DNA from: Hydractinia symbiolongicarpus | Lineage: Eukaryota > Cnidaria > Hydrozoa > Anthoathecata > Hydractiniidae | NCBI RefSeq assembly: GCF_029227915.1 | Contig: NC_079882.1 | Coordinates: forward strand, 24,865,001-24,929,000 | Reading direction: 5' to 3' | DNA length: 64,000 nt | Shown here: positions 47,140 through 58,780 of the stretch, piece after piece | How the letters are laid out: each line of letters opens with the position of its first letter | How positions within the stretch are numbered: position 1 is the stretch's first letter | Notes under the pieces: model-generated | Told to the model about the DNA's origin: nothing | Database searches by the model: none | What the model saw: only the letters and a program-made list of their open reading frames with translations | Program-made: the position numbers and the translations under genes

Positions 47140-49396
47140 ATGACTGAAGACAATAATATTGATAGTTGGAACATGCCATTGCATCAAGTTGTAGTTTCCC
47201 CAATAACTGGTTTGCTGGAGAAAATACCACAAGAAGATAATAAGGTAAACATTTTATCTTTTGCTAGTTTTGCTACCATTTTCCATGTTTTCATTTTTTA
47301 CATTGTTATTTGTTCAGTGAATGGGGTTGGTTTGTGTGTAACTTTTATTTAGAAAATACGAAAAAAGATACATTATTTTTGTGGAATTTTTTTTTGTAAA
47401 GAAGATGCCTTCAGGGAACTAATTTTTGTGGGAATTAATTTTTGCAAGTTAAAAAATTAAATTTTGCAGAACTTAATTTTCACTGTTGCTTAATTCGCAA
47501 ACAAATTGTGTTCTTATGGAAACCACCATTTTTTTTTAAAAAAAACATCAATCCATAACTTTTAGTATAAATGACTTTATGTATGGGAATTAAGGAGTCT
47601 GAAATATTCTGTTTCACAAAATAGACTAGAATAATATGAGTTTCTCCAAAAATTCATCCCAATTAAAATAGTTCTTTTATGTAAAAACTTATGTTAAAAT
47701 TGCTCCTCTGGGTGTTTATTTAATTTTTTATTTTTCTACCTGAGTTTTTTATTGAGGAGTATATTTACTTACATTTTAAGAAATATACATTTTTGTGGAA
47801 GGGTATTTATTGTAGCATGTACATTTTTTCGTAGAGTACAATAAGCATACTCTCTTTTACCTTGTAGAAATCGGATATTAAAATGCTAGAGTCTCCCATC
47901 CAGGAGAGAAGTCAATCATCAAATTCTGTTATTTCAAGTGGAAACAACATTTGTAAGATATGTCATTGCGAAACGGAGAAAGACGATGAATTAATCTCAC
48001 CGTGTTTTTGCTCCGGTTCGCTCTTGTACGTTCATCAAGGCTGTGTGCAAAAATGGATAAAAGCTACGGATGCAAAAACATGTGAATTATGTCAATACAG
48101 TTATAAAATTGATTCAACAGTGAAACCATTCAATAAGGTAAACACTAGGTTTTCATATTGTGAGAAATCTGTCTTATGAGAGAGAGGAAAAGTAGTTGAG
48201 TTATAGAGAGTTTTGAGTTTAATATCACTAGATTTTGATTGTCATGTACAGCTCAACTTGGCTTTAGGCAGTATTATTTTAATGACAACAATGTCATGCT
48301 GGAAACCCTTCTGATTTCCGACTTCTAATAATAAGGTCAAGGTCCATTTTATAAACTGTGCTTTGCTAAGGCAAAATCAACACATTTTTTAGCACACCTT
48401 AGTTCGCTCAGCTTGACACACTGTTTTACAAGATTCAAGCCAAAATGATTCTTGTAGGAATTACTAAGACTCGACTTTTGGTTTCTTATATTTGAGCCAA
48501 GGCATGCTCAGCAAGGTCAGCTGTGCAGCAGCTGTTCTGAGCTAAACCTAATCAAATTTTTTTAGTTGGTTCAACAAAACAGCTTGTACCTTTTGCAGTA
48601 TCATTTTGAAAAGTTGAGACAGATATTTCGTGAGGATTTCAAATAGTGGCACATTTTATGTAGATTATGAAGAAAACGTTTTGGTGCAATAAAGATGTTT
48701 TGGAAAGTGTCTGTTGAAATGTTATTATTAAAGGGTGACTGGATCTAAATAACCTGAAATTTGGACCTAAAATATTGGTTCCTAAAATCTTTCAAAATTG
48801 TTTATAGTGGCATCCATATATTTTGTTATTACTTATTAACCCCAATACCTCCTGAATTCACCTAATTCATTTAAAATTATGAAGTTTTATATCTATGGCC
48901 ACTCCGACCTGAACTAAGTGAATCTATTACGTGTTTTCTTTGGAATTTAAATTGACCAAATTTTATTTAAAAGCGTTTGAAAAGGTTGATGATAAAATAC
49001 CTCTGTATTTGCTGTTCACATTTGAATTAGTGGCTTTATTTTTAGTGGCAAACTTTGGAGTTATCACATAGCGAACGTCGAAAGATTGTATGTTCCGTAG
49101 CATTTCATATTATTGCGGTTACTTGCATCATTTGGTCTTTATGGGTGTTGATCGACCGTACTGCTGAAGAGGTTAGAGACGGTAATCTAAGATGGCCGTT
49201 TTGGACTAAATTGATAGTTGTTGCAATTGGTTTTGTTGGCGGTGTTGTCTTCATGTATGTGCAATGTAAAGTATATGTTCATTTATTTCGCCGTTTAAAA
49301 GCATACAATCGTGTCATCTTCGTGAAGACTGTACCGGAAATCGAACGCAGCGCGCATAAAACTCGACAGTTAGAAGAAGACGAGGTGGCTGTATAG
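47140..49396 (+). CDS. MARCHF8-like: MARCH1/8-type membrane RING-CH E3 ubiquitin ligase, three exons, 241 aa
   Basis: Exons 47140-47244, 47868-48137 and 49046-49396, all phase 0, with donors AAG|GTAAAC and acceptors CTTGTAG and TTTTTAG. The RING-CH finger (C4HC3) is complete: [27 protein letters not shown], then CELC. Two membrane helices follow in exon 3 (about [19 protein letters not shown] and [17 protein letters not shown]), with the MARCH1/8 signatures [28 protein letters not shown] and [11 protein letters not shown]. Family members ubiquitinate membrane glycoproteins for endocytosis. The C-terminus (QLEEDEVAV) is short compared with vertebrate MARCH8. The N-terminal 35 residues are family-poor, and alternative 5' exons are possible. 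An AGGGTG-type MITE lies in intron 2. Confidence 0.93.
48731..48905. mobile_element. AGGGTG-ended MITE, copy 3 (short)
   Basis: Left AAGGGTGACTGGATCTAAAT, right (reverse complement) CGGAGTGGCCATAGATATAA. It lies in intron 2 of the MARCH gene. Confidence 0.45.
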
Positions 49397-49399
49397 ATA

Positions 49400-51450
49400 C
49401 AGCTGTTTTCGTACATTATTCATGTAACCTAACATATGGAAGGTGTTCTTTATGCTTGATGGCGTGTAACTATTATGTGGATTTCAACTAGGGTTGAAGG
49501 TATCTACCGATATGAGTATCGATAAAGGGGTCTAAGTTGTGTGATAATGCAGCTATGCAAATCCGAGTTGATTTTTCGGAGTTTTTGTATAGAGATTAGA
49601 CGAACGGTTGTTTATACTGTTATTGTTTGATCCTTAATATCCAGTGTGTTGTTGAATTTTGACTGTTTAAGAATAATTCTTTTTTTTATTAGTGCCACGC
49701 TTCAAGCCTAAATTATGTGTGAATTTTGTTTTAAAAAAGATGAAAAATCCCAATTTCGCGAAAATTAATAATAGCGAGTTTCCCGATAATTGTCGTGAAA
49801 CTAATTTTCGCAAGATCTCGCTCAATACCCTCAAAAATTATTTTCCTCAAGGTACCATCTGGTTCACTGAAGTTTATCTTCCTTTTGAGGTTTTCTTGGA
49901 GCACAATAGTTATCTTTGTTGAGCAGATTTTAAATGGCTGAGAATCAACGACGTGGTAGCTTTAAATCAATCAAGTTATGTTTTGTTAATTGTAAATATT
50001 GTATATATATTTATTTGTAAAATAGTTCTTGCGTTTGCTTCCATGTCTTGTTTGTCCACTTTTTCAAGTTTTAGCGTATAAAGAAACCGTCTTGTCGGAT
50101 TTTGAACTTGCGATTTTTCAAAAATTTACATTTCGCCTGTTAATGACGTTACGACTTATTAGACATTGCCTAAAACCACAATGTATGCCTTTATGCACTT
50201 TCTTCTTCCAAATCACCCCCCCCCCCCCCCCCTTTTTGCACATTTCTAGGTCAATTTTACTAAACCCTAGAATGAGCCTCTGAGGTCCTGATAGCGTTCG
50301 CTATGGAGAGGTATGCACAAATTATTTGCATACATGACTTTGAAAAAATTGAGTGGAATTTTTCCGTTTATATTGCATTTAAAATATAGTTTGTTTTTTC
50401 TATGAAGTAAAGCAGTTCTTATTTACATTTCTTGGGATTCGATGATGTGTTTGAGAACAATCCTGCCATTTTATTCTAACAAAGAATTAAAAATTGGATT
50501 AAATAATCTGGACAACTTCGTTCCCAGGGTTTGTTAGTGTATTTCATGTTTGAATGGTATACATGTTCTTTCTGTTCTAATTTATTTTAAACAGGTAAAC
50601 ACTGATTCTTTTACTATTTGTAATAAAATGTAATACCGTCATTCTAATTTTAAGCCGTCTTAGAATGCAGAAATATAAGCGCCGCGAGGGAGAGTAATAT
50701 TTACGTATACAAAATACGTGTAAAATGCAATGCAATAGAATCGCACTCAGTGCTCTGAAATTTAGTATCCCAGCAGAATGAGAATAGAATTACACATAGA
50801 TCCGCATTATGTTTTCACAAAAAAAATGACAAATGATTCTTGTCGAGTCGTGCTCAGCTCCTAAGAGTTTTTTGTAGCTGTTCGGCTGTCAAAACGTCCA
50901 CTTTCGTTATTTTGCTGTTTTCGGCTTTCCTATATCGTGCATCGTTTACATAATCGGGATTTCGGCTACCATTTTTTTCTCACGGAAATAGAGGTTTTAC
51001 AACAATGTAAAGGTTTTCTTTTAACAAAATTTATGGTTTTCTTTTACTATATTATTTACACCCATTCTTAATTGTTGATTTCTAAAATTGAACAGTTTGG
51101 CGTTTCTTTGAAGTTTTAGTTGCGAGGAAATGGGTTTTTTTTGTGGTCGTCATTATATTTCTGTTTAATCGATCAACGTTCTCTTTCTTTTTGTTAGTCT
51201 GAGAATTTAAAACATGCATGTTATTTGAAGTATTTTTACATTTAGACTAACTCAATAAATCGATAAAGTTCAGTTCTGTTACACAAAACAACACTGAATA
51301 CTACAGAAGTCCAGTTTTGCGCTCCTTTCGTCCTTGTTAATTGTATTTTAAAATTCATCAATTTTTAACTTTGAAAATTTGCTTAGAATTTCTCAACGTC
51401 TCAGGGGTCAAGAAACCTAGGGGACAATTATGGCAGTCGTGTATACCGCA
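49400..51450. other. Gene-free stretch
   Basis: Includes a repeat-like zone with TTTCGCGAAAATTA / GATAATTGTCGTGAAACTAA motifs (49745-49830) and a C run (50217-50232). No exon was seen. Confidence 0.4.
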
Positions 51451-51456
51451 TATTTT

Positions 51457-52893
51457 CTATAGCATTGTTTCTCTGTCACAGCTGCTCGTATACATGGACG
51501 GATGTAAAAAATCACTGTTAAGAAGCGATTCTGTATACTCTTTGCGATCATAAGCCGGACTACTTCCAATTACCTGTGAATATAAGCTATTCGTACCAGG
51601 ACTGCTTCCATAGGCATCAGAGTTTCCTCTTGATCGCGGTAGGTGCGGCGAACCAGTTCTGAGCATGGAATCTTTAACACTGTAGGTACGCAACTTACCC
51701 TCCATCGTACAGCTTTGTGATGCGTGTGTTGACATCGTGCTTTTGCGTTTACTTTGAGCTTTTGTACGAAAGACTTGTTTTATCATTTCAATCGTCTGTT
51801 TGCGCCAGGCTTTATCGACCGCACTATACAAAATTGGGTTTACCGCTACATGAAAGGAGTAGGGCAGAAGCGCAATGAAAGCGAGTATTGTGTATGCGTC
51901 GCCATATACTTCATTCTTCACAGCAGCAAAATATAGCATAATACTTCGGTTTGGTAGGACGAGAATTACAAAGGCTATAACTACGCTTATCAAGACATAC
52001 ATAATTCGGCGATTCATACTTTTTACTCGAATGTCGAGTTGAGATTGCGTTGTGAATCTTTCGTTCCGTAAAGTATACATAATATGAACATGCAAACAAA
52101 ATATGGCGATAATTGGAATGGCAAAATAAACAACAAGAAGGTACATTTGATAAATAAAAGCACTGCGATGAAGAGGCCAGGATTCGTAACAACTTAAATC
52201 GTCTGTAAGCTGGAGATACATGGCGCGTGGTATCACACTTGCAGTAGCAGCGATAGCGTTTATAACAGATAGGATATAGCCTAGATTTTTTGTGCCATTT
52301 CTCCAAACAAATGGATGAGTAATGGCTAAATATCTCTCTATCGTTATTATCAATATCAAGCCAACAGCCAAGAGGGATCCAACAGTTAGGGAACTATGAA
52401 GAAACTTACACATCCCTTCACCGTAGATCCATGTATTTGTCCAAAACAAATGCAGAACTGTTGCTAACTGCAAACATGCGAATGTTAGATCCCAAAAAGC
52501 TAATTGTCCTATAAGCTTTTGATAAGTTATAGCTGTCTTTCTGTTTTTAACAGCCACTATTATAACCAATAGATTCCCAGTAATTCCAAACACGGATATC
52601 AGAGATACAATGGCGGCATATAGCTTTGAATATTTCCCTTCGTGTATAACTTGTATTTCAGTGCGGTTGCTAGATTGATTTTTCGACAGTTTCTCCGTTC
52701 TCTCGCATACTTTTGGAAACACGGCTAACGTCTTACGAATTTCTTCGTTTGTACACGTGCAATTATCACCACGGATTTCAAACGCGTTACAAAAATCTTG
52801 AAGATTGTTTAACACAAATTCCCCTTTTGTTTGAGCTATATTATTTACAAAGATTACGAACCACAAACATAAAAGACTATTCAAATTTTTCAT
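51457..52893 (-). CDS. Class A (rhodopsin-family) GPCR 1, single exon, 478 aa
   Basis: Seven-helix receptor of unknown ligand. Signal peptide residues 1-23 (LLCLWFVIFVNNIAQTKG). The ectodomain is ~65 residues with C35, C45, C47, C63 and N-glycosylation sites at 44, 72 and 76. TM1 has GITGN (N107), TM2 LAFWD (D135), the TM3 cysteine is C162 and the ECL2 partner C235, and ERY is at 186-188. TM6 has LPNR but no CWxP tryptophan. TM7 has NPILY (352-356). A ~110-residue Ser-rich tail follows. The nearest relative in view is GPCR 2, with the same ectodomain cysteine spacing. The family resembles cnidarian peptide-receptor-like orphans (inference). Complete start and stop. Confidence 0.93.
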   Translation of the reverse strand: MKNLNSLLCLWFVIFVNNIAQTKGEFVLNNLQDFCNAFEIRGDNCTCTNEEIRKTLAVFPKVCERTEKLSKNQSSNRTEIQVIHEGKYSKLYAAIVSLISVFGITGNLLVIIVAVKNRKTAITYQKLIGQLAFWDLTFACLQLATVLHLFWTNTWIYGEGMCKFLHSSLTVGSLLAVGLILIITIERYLAITHPFVWRNGTKNLGYILSVINAIAATASVIPRAMYLQLTDDLSCYESWPLHRSAFIYQMYLLVVYFAIPIIAIFCLHVHIMYTLRNERFTTQSQLDIRVKSMNRRIMYVLISVVIAFVILVLPNRSIMLYFAAVKNEVYGDAYTILAFIALLPYSFHVAVNPILYSAVDKAWRKQTIEMIKQVFRTKAQSKRKSTMSTHASQSCTMEGKLRTYSVKDSMLRTGSPHLPRSRGNSDAYGSSPGTNSLYSQVIGSSPAYDRKEYTESLLNSDFLHPSMYTSSCDRETML

Positions 52894-52899
52894 GTTAAA

Positions 52900-54830
52900 A
52901 AATTTGATTTAGATATTATTTCTCGCACTTCTCCGATTGTTTCTTCTAGCAGTGGTTTGTTTTTACATAAAAAGATTTGTGGTAAAAACGTTTGTTGCTC
53001 TTATATCTTCACAACAAGTTGTATTTTCATTCTCAAGATGTGCTCATATCTATCCACTAAATGGGACAGTTGTCACGTTTAATTGATAACATATCATATT
53101 ACATTGAAAACGTCAAAAAAAAAGATTTATCACGATTCTACTGTTAGAAATACCGATAAATTTAGAACATCATCATTTCCTATTTTGTAGTAAAATAAAT
53201 AAATAAAAAACAAATGGTTTTATACTGTTTTTCATTTGTTTTCCGTTGATATGTTTTCTTAAAAAAAAGGGCTAGGAATCCTTGGTCAATCCGACTATAT
53301 TTAATTCTAAAAATCACTATCAACATTCCCAACCTCTTTTCCAATGTTCCAAAGGGTGCTCATGGGATGACTGTCATTCCGTTCTTACTTGTAAGTCGAA
53401 TTATCACCTAAGGTAAGTTACTATAAGGTAAAAACTGGCTAACATCATGGCCCACCCAAAAATTTAGTACGTCATCTAGTGGTCATGTCATTTAGTGAAC
53501 ATGTAAAGCCTTATTCTAAATCCCAGTGGAAATCTGTTTTTCTAAAAGATTTATTCACTGCATAACTATAATCATTTTCAATCAGTCATTTAAAAATTTT
53601 TATTCCAGTTCCAATTTTCCTTGCAGCTAACCTATGTTTTGTATTATTTCAGAAATATTCTAATACAGGGGTTAAAAAGCCATTTCCTTTATAATTTATT
53701 AGGGTTAGGGTGAGAGTTAGGGTATATAACGAATTTTTGTTTCCTCTGTTTATTTTCACATTTTTGGATGCACACCATAGGTTTCTACAACTCCTCACGG
53801 AAATATCGAGGTAATGGCACTTTTTCGGCCATTTTACAAAGTTGGCTAAACGCATCAACTCTTGAAGCCTGTGAGGTGCGAAACCGCTGCTTCTACAGAT
53901 GCTTGGATTAGGTATATACCCTGTATATTATTTCCAGGAGGGACCATGGCTTAGGTGGGGAGTCCTAGAGTATTTAATGGTTGTTTATAGTCCGTGCTCT
54001 ACCAGACAACGCCATAAATTACGCTAGTCGCACTTTCTAACACGTCCGGTTTACGGAAGAATCCACGCCCACAAATTTCGAATTTGGGAATAATGGCCAC
54101 ACTGACGCCAGTAACAATTGCCACATTTTAAGACGTTGGATCTAACCAAATAACCAAAAATCCGCTGTAAACGTTTTGATATGTCTACTTTGACAAGTTT
54201 TAATTGCGTGAACCTAGTATAGAATGACCCACATAATGACTCGTGGGGACAAACTTCAAAATTTTGCCACCTCGTCTCAGTATATTTTGTGGATGGTTGT
54301 ATAGATATGACTTATGATAGTAGGACATGCTAGATAGTAAGATGCGACTAAAAATATTATAGGGCGGTCGTTTGTAAGTACTTCGCACTATTTAATAGAT
54401 TTAATCGACAACAACGCTAACAGATCAAACGACTTATATTCAAATTGGCGCCATTTTTGATTATGAGCCAGTAACTCTTCAGCCAGCAATTATTTAATCA
54501 CTCAGTTATTACTTTTCTTAGCATTCTGTTATGATAACGCATACCGTTGTAATTGCTGGGTCATTTAATATTTTCATTTACTTAAAGATGGAAATATGTA
54601 TCTGCTGACTCAGCTATTCATTAGTGGTATTTTGTTAAATATATACGCAGAGGACCCCTTAATATAGAAGCCTTTTTCCTCATGCGAAGCTTTAAGACGG
54701 ATTTCCACTTCGAAGTTTTTTAACGGGAACGGGAACGGGAAAAAGACAGACGGGAACAGAAAAATTTAATTTTCATTGAAATGAAAAAAACGCGGAAGAA
54801 AAAAAAAGTAAACAAATATGGCGGGTTTCT
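52900..54830. other. Gene-free stretch between the GPCRs, part 1
   Basis: Holds TTAGGGTTAGGG (53699-53710) and a 3' fragment of the SINE family seen at 25.7-26.0 kb (about 53930-53985). GPCR 1's promoter should lie just above 52893. No exon was seen. Confidence 0.4.
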
Positions 54831-54837
54831 TTAAAAG

Positions 54838-55393
54838 TTGAGCCGAAGAACTTTGTATTTATTATTGTTGTGTCACTTAAAAAAGAAAAGAAATAACAAA
54901 TATAAAAAGAAAATATGGGTCAGAAAACCTTTTCAGGATCGGAAAACGAAAGGCGCGTTCAATCTTTTGGTTCACGATATGCGACTGCAAGAGCAAGAAT
55001 ATTTTTGTAGAATGACACCTACCATTGCCATTTGGAACAAAATTTAAACAGTTACTCAGATTAGTTGCTCTAGCAATCACAAAAAGTTCCATCAAGCGTG
55101 AAGCGATTAAACCAAGTGAAAGGTTAATTGTGACGCTTAAGTTTATTTTTGCTTGGACTTGTCGTCGAATTTTACAGACTACGCGAGGCAGGATCTCTAA
55201 AATAGCTTTGATGGAGATAGATAAAGACAGCGCAGCTAGACTGGACGTACATGCTTGTGATAGTTTTGTTCGTTTTCAACTAAAAAGAATACAGATTATA
55301 AATAATCTGATCTTCACGACCTTCCAGTGTTCTACGTTTCTTGGCCAAATTGTAGTCGCTATGACTAAAAGCACTTTTAAATTCTGGTTAAAC
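54838..55393 (+). pseudogene. PIF/Harbinger-type transposase N-terminal remnant
   Basis: The first frame (to 55047) contains KKKIWVRKPFQDRKTKGAFN, then LVHDMRLQEQEYFCRMTP. After a frame change near 55030 the next has FKQLLRLVALAITKSS and REAIKPSERLIVTLKF. By recollection these match, in order, the N-terminal region of ALP1/HARBI1-like Harbinger nucleases (W-x-R, LV-x-E-L-R-L, YF-x-RM, then I-x-x-x-ERL-x-VTL-x-F). The DDE catalytic domain is missing. An ACGGGA tandem stretch at 54724-54741 lies before it. Dead or fragmentary. Confidence 0.55.
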
Positions 55394-56060
55394 TGAAGGT
55401 CCTTTGGCTGTGGGGAAATTCTTTTAGGGTTGCCTTGCTGGTGAGAATTCCAGTGTATTTTATATTATAGTATACTTAATAATATATTATCTGTTCCCTA
55501 ATCCACCAGAAGATTTACAAAATATTTTTCCAGCCTTCAATTGTATAAATATATACATAAATTCTGTATAAATCATTTGTCCCTAGCTACACTTAACCCC
55601 CATCATATAATAGCTACCTAGCTAGACCATAGATATACCCATGGCTAGACATATTTCATCGTGACACGATAGTGTTTATATTTCCAGATCCCAAACGCAA
55701 ATTGCAGGCTAATAAAATGCAGGCGGTAAGTCATAGAGTAGTTTATTTTAAAGTTTATTTTCAAGAATTGTGTATTGCATACTTATATACTATTTTATAA
55801 TTGCTTTTTACAACTACATTATAACTGGGATGTATAATACCTTAGCACGTTGACTCTGGATCACGTACATATATGTTTTTCCTTAAACTGATAAAAATCG
55901 GATCACGTATATATATACAATAACATATAATTCTAAACATATAATTCTTGATTTAGGTTAGCTTGTATTCGTAGACAAGGCTTTTATTTTAGTTTTAGTC
56001 CTTAAATTTAACTGTTATTCGTGTATGGGAGCATACGATCACAAAACAAAATATAAATTG

Positions 56061-56488
56061 TCTTTCACGTCGGCAATTTATATTTTGTTGCCGACGTAGA
56101 GCAGGCAAATGGTATTTTATCGGTAAAAAAAGTCGGTAAAAAAATTAGTCGGTAAAAACAAAAAGTCGGCAAAAATATTAGTCACATGGACAAAATTTAG
56201 TCACTTTTTGGCAACTAAATTTTTGAATTTAGTCACTTTTTGCCAATTCTAATAAAGAATAATTCATAAAACTGATAAAAACTAGCAACAAGAATGAAAA
56301 AACGGCAGGTAGTTGAAAAAAAGTCGGAAAAAAAAGTGTTGGCAAAAACGTTTAGTTTGGGAATAAAAAAGTCGGAAAAAATTTTGGTCAGCAAAAGTAT
56401 TATTCACCTAGCCAAAATTTAGTTACTTTTTGCCGACTTTCTTTTTATCGATAAAGTAGTTCATGTGCCAATTTTTTGCCGGCGTGAA
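56061..56488. mobile_element. MITE with TTTCACGYCGGCAA ends
   Basis: TTTCACGTCGGCAA (56063) and TTGCCGGCGTGAAA (ends 56489) are inverted with one mismatch. An 8-bp repeat ATAAATTG (56053-56060 and 56489-56496) flanks it, overlapping the right end by a base. The inside is made of AGTCGGTAAAAA and TTAGTCACTTTTTGCC motifs. A similar motif set occurs around 43474-43955. Confidence 0.5.
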
Positions 56489-57864
56489 ATAAATTGAATT
56501 AGAAAGGCTGGCGTTTGGCTTTATATAATCAGGGTTTATTTGGGTACACGTTTTTTATAAGAACCTAGTATACAGGAACGTTGAGGCAGAGAATAAAGAT
56601 TAACTTGAAAATGGAAGGCAAAAATACAAGACTTAAAACTATGAGAACAGATCCAAACGCAATGCAAGAAAATTTTATTGCAATTATAGAACAAAGAAGA
56701 AAATCTCTTTATCTTTTTGATTTCTTTAATTTCATTTTAAGCAACGATGTGGATAGGTTTTCTATCCTTTTAGTTGGACATAACAATACAAATAGAGTTG
56801 TTTGATATTGTGAAAGTAGACCCTATTCAACTCCAATATCAGGTTCACAGCTATATCTATAGGAATGTTCTAAACACCTTTGACGTCGAGACCCTCGTTA
56901 AAAATGTCTATTTCAGTGATCATACAGTCAGGCTTAAACTTTCTCTAGCACAGATGTTTACAAAATCTTTAGAAGAGCTAATTCAAATCAATTTCGTCCT
57001 CAGAACGAAGGATATTTACACTGGCTTTATTTTATTGTTTCTTTTGTTTTTAAACTTGTTAAACTTTGGTTGCAGATAACATGCGTCGCGTTTTTGTTCT
57101 ATCTGGATAGTCTCGCACTATAGGACATATTTTACTCCCATATTTATTATCCATGCTGATGGTGGAAATCATCGGGCTTTTCGTTTATATTTAGATGGCC
57201 TAACTGGAAAAATCCTAACAAGCCCTAGGAACAAAGTTGGAACCTATAAGAACCATTTTAATCTCATTAAGACCACCACTCAGTATCTTTTTGCGATGAA
57301 ACATGGCTCCTTAACAATTTTCTAATGTGTTTAGTTTTCTTTTATCATAGAAGAATAAAGAAAACCTACACAGATCACTGGGCCAGGCCTTCCCTGGCTA
57401 GTGGCTTTTGAAGGTCTGAAAATTTAAACAAATTGTATATGCTGACGTTAGCAAAAATTATTATGGTTGAAGATTTCGAATCTAACCAAATAACTTAAGA
57501 TGGTTAGTCATCTAAGTGAACTGTGATAAACCATTAGCAGCTGTCACATTAAAAATAAAAATTAAAAAGGATAGACCGAATAAGGTAGCAGCCATTTTAA
57601 CTAGGATGATTTAAAATCTATATTTTGTGTTAAAACAATACATCATTTTATCTGAGAAATTCGTCCTTAAACTGTGATAATCTCACATTGTTTCCGTCGC
57701 ATGACAATCATAACAATGTTTAAATTCTTTTTTTTTAATTTTACTTTTTTAAGTCGTATAAATTTTATTCCTAATAAATATTCAAGACTACTATTTATAT
57801 TAAAGCTCAACCCACGCTATTTGGATATGACTTGTGTAGATTAAACAGCTGACACCAAACTCTC

Positions 57865-57944
57865 CAACCTCGTCCCAGGGTGTCTTGTATCCTTTTCAAA
57901 GTCGGGTATAAAAAAAGAGACAACAGGCGCTGGAAACGAGGTTG
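57865..57944. mobile_element. Short foldback MITE (CAACCTCG family), copy 4
   Basis: Left CAACCTCGTCCCAGGG, right (reverse complement) CAACCTCGTTTCCAGCG, 80 bp. Confidence 0.65.
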
Positions 57945-58780
57945 CAAACTTTCACGACCGTTGATGAACTGTCGTCGTACCACAGAAGTGACTGCGTAAA
58001 AATTTTAGAATAAGAACCACTTTCCTATACAAAACTAGTTGGATATTCAGTGACTCAGACGAATTTCAGGCCATGACCATTACAAAAATTATGGTCGTGA
58101 ATAATCGATTAAACTCCTATCACTTTCTTTAGGTAAAAAAAAGAGATAATTAACTGAGACAATGTTAATTAACATTTAATTAATTAATTGACTATGCTAA
58201 GTATCGATATAACCAGCGGACCCCAAAAATTATATCTCGGTTTTAAACAGAGGCAATTAAAATCTAAAACAATTCTAGAAGCATCTTTGTCACCAGGGCT
58301 TATTTCAAGATAGCAAATTTTTTGCGCCTACCTGAAGCCCCAAATTTTTTGCGCCTATCAAAGCCTGGGCACGAGGATTGTAAAGAAGGTGGCGTGTTAA
58401 AAGGTCTAGGCCGTGCGCTTAAAGCAGGTTAGCAGAAGGTTGTGTTAAATAAGTTTCTATATTCTATTTATTTTTAATATTCTACATTCTTGTTAGCTAC
58501 TGGTAAAAAAATGTTTTTAATTCTCTAGTTTGCTGCAGATCAAGGGTGACATAACTTAGCTAAAAATACCATTGTTTGGCTACATCGTATAAATCCTGAC
58601 AAATGGAGAGGTTTCGACAAATACTCTTGTGATAAACCTTGATGACTGTAGTATTATCTTTCCAATCAATTGTTTTTTAGCAATAATTTTCCTCTTACAT
58701 ATTCACTGCTATTAAAGGTTCATTGAACTGGAAGCTTGTCATTGCTATTTATGAGCGTCACATTTCTAAATTCACATTAT

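Larger units (their letters stand above)
55400..58770. other. Stretch between GPCRs, part 2
   Basis: Contains a MITE (56061-56488), an unexplained run of overlapping open frames (56581-57325, +) and a short foldback element (57865-57944). The frames include LDGLTGKILTSPRNKVGTYK near 57200-57260, with no start codon and no recognised family. Confidence 0.4.

Noticed and set aside
49692-49922. Frame with NFAKINNSEF / ETNFRKI-like units
   Set aside because: The encoded pattern comes from a TTTCGCGAAAATTA-type DNA repeat, which is typical of non-coding elements.
51911-52306. Second minus-strand frame within GPCR 1
   Set aside because: A shifted-frame shadow of the receptor.
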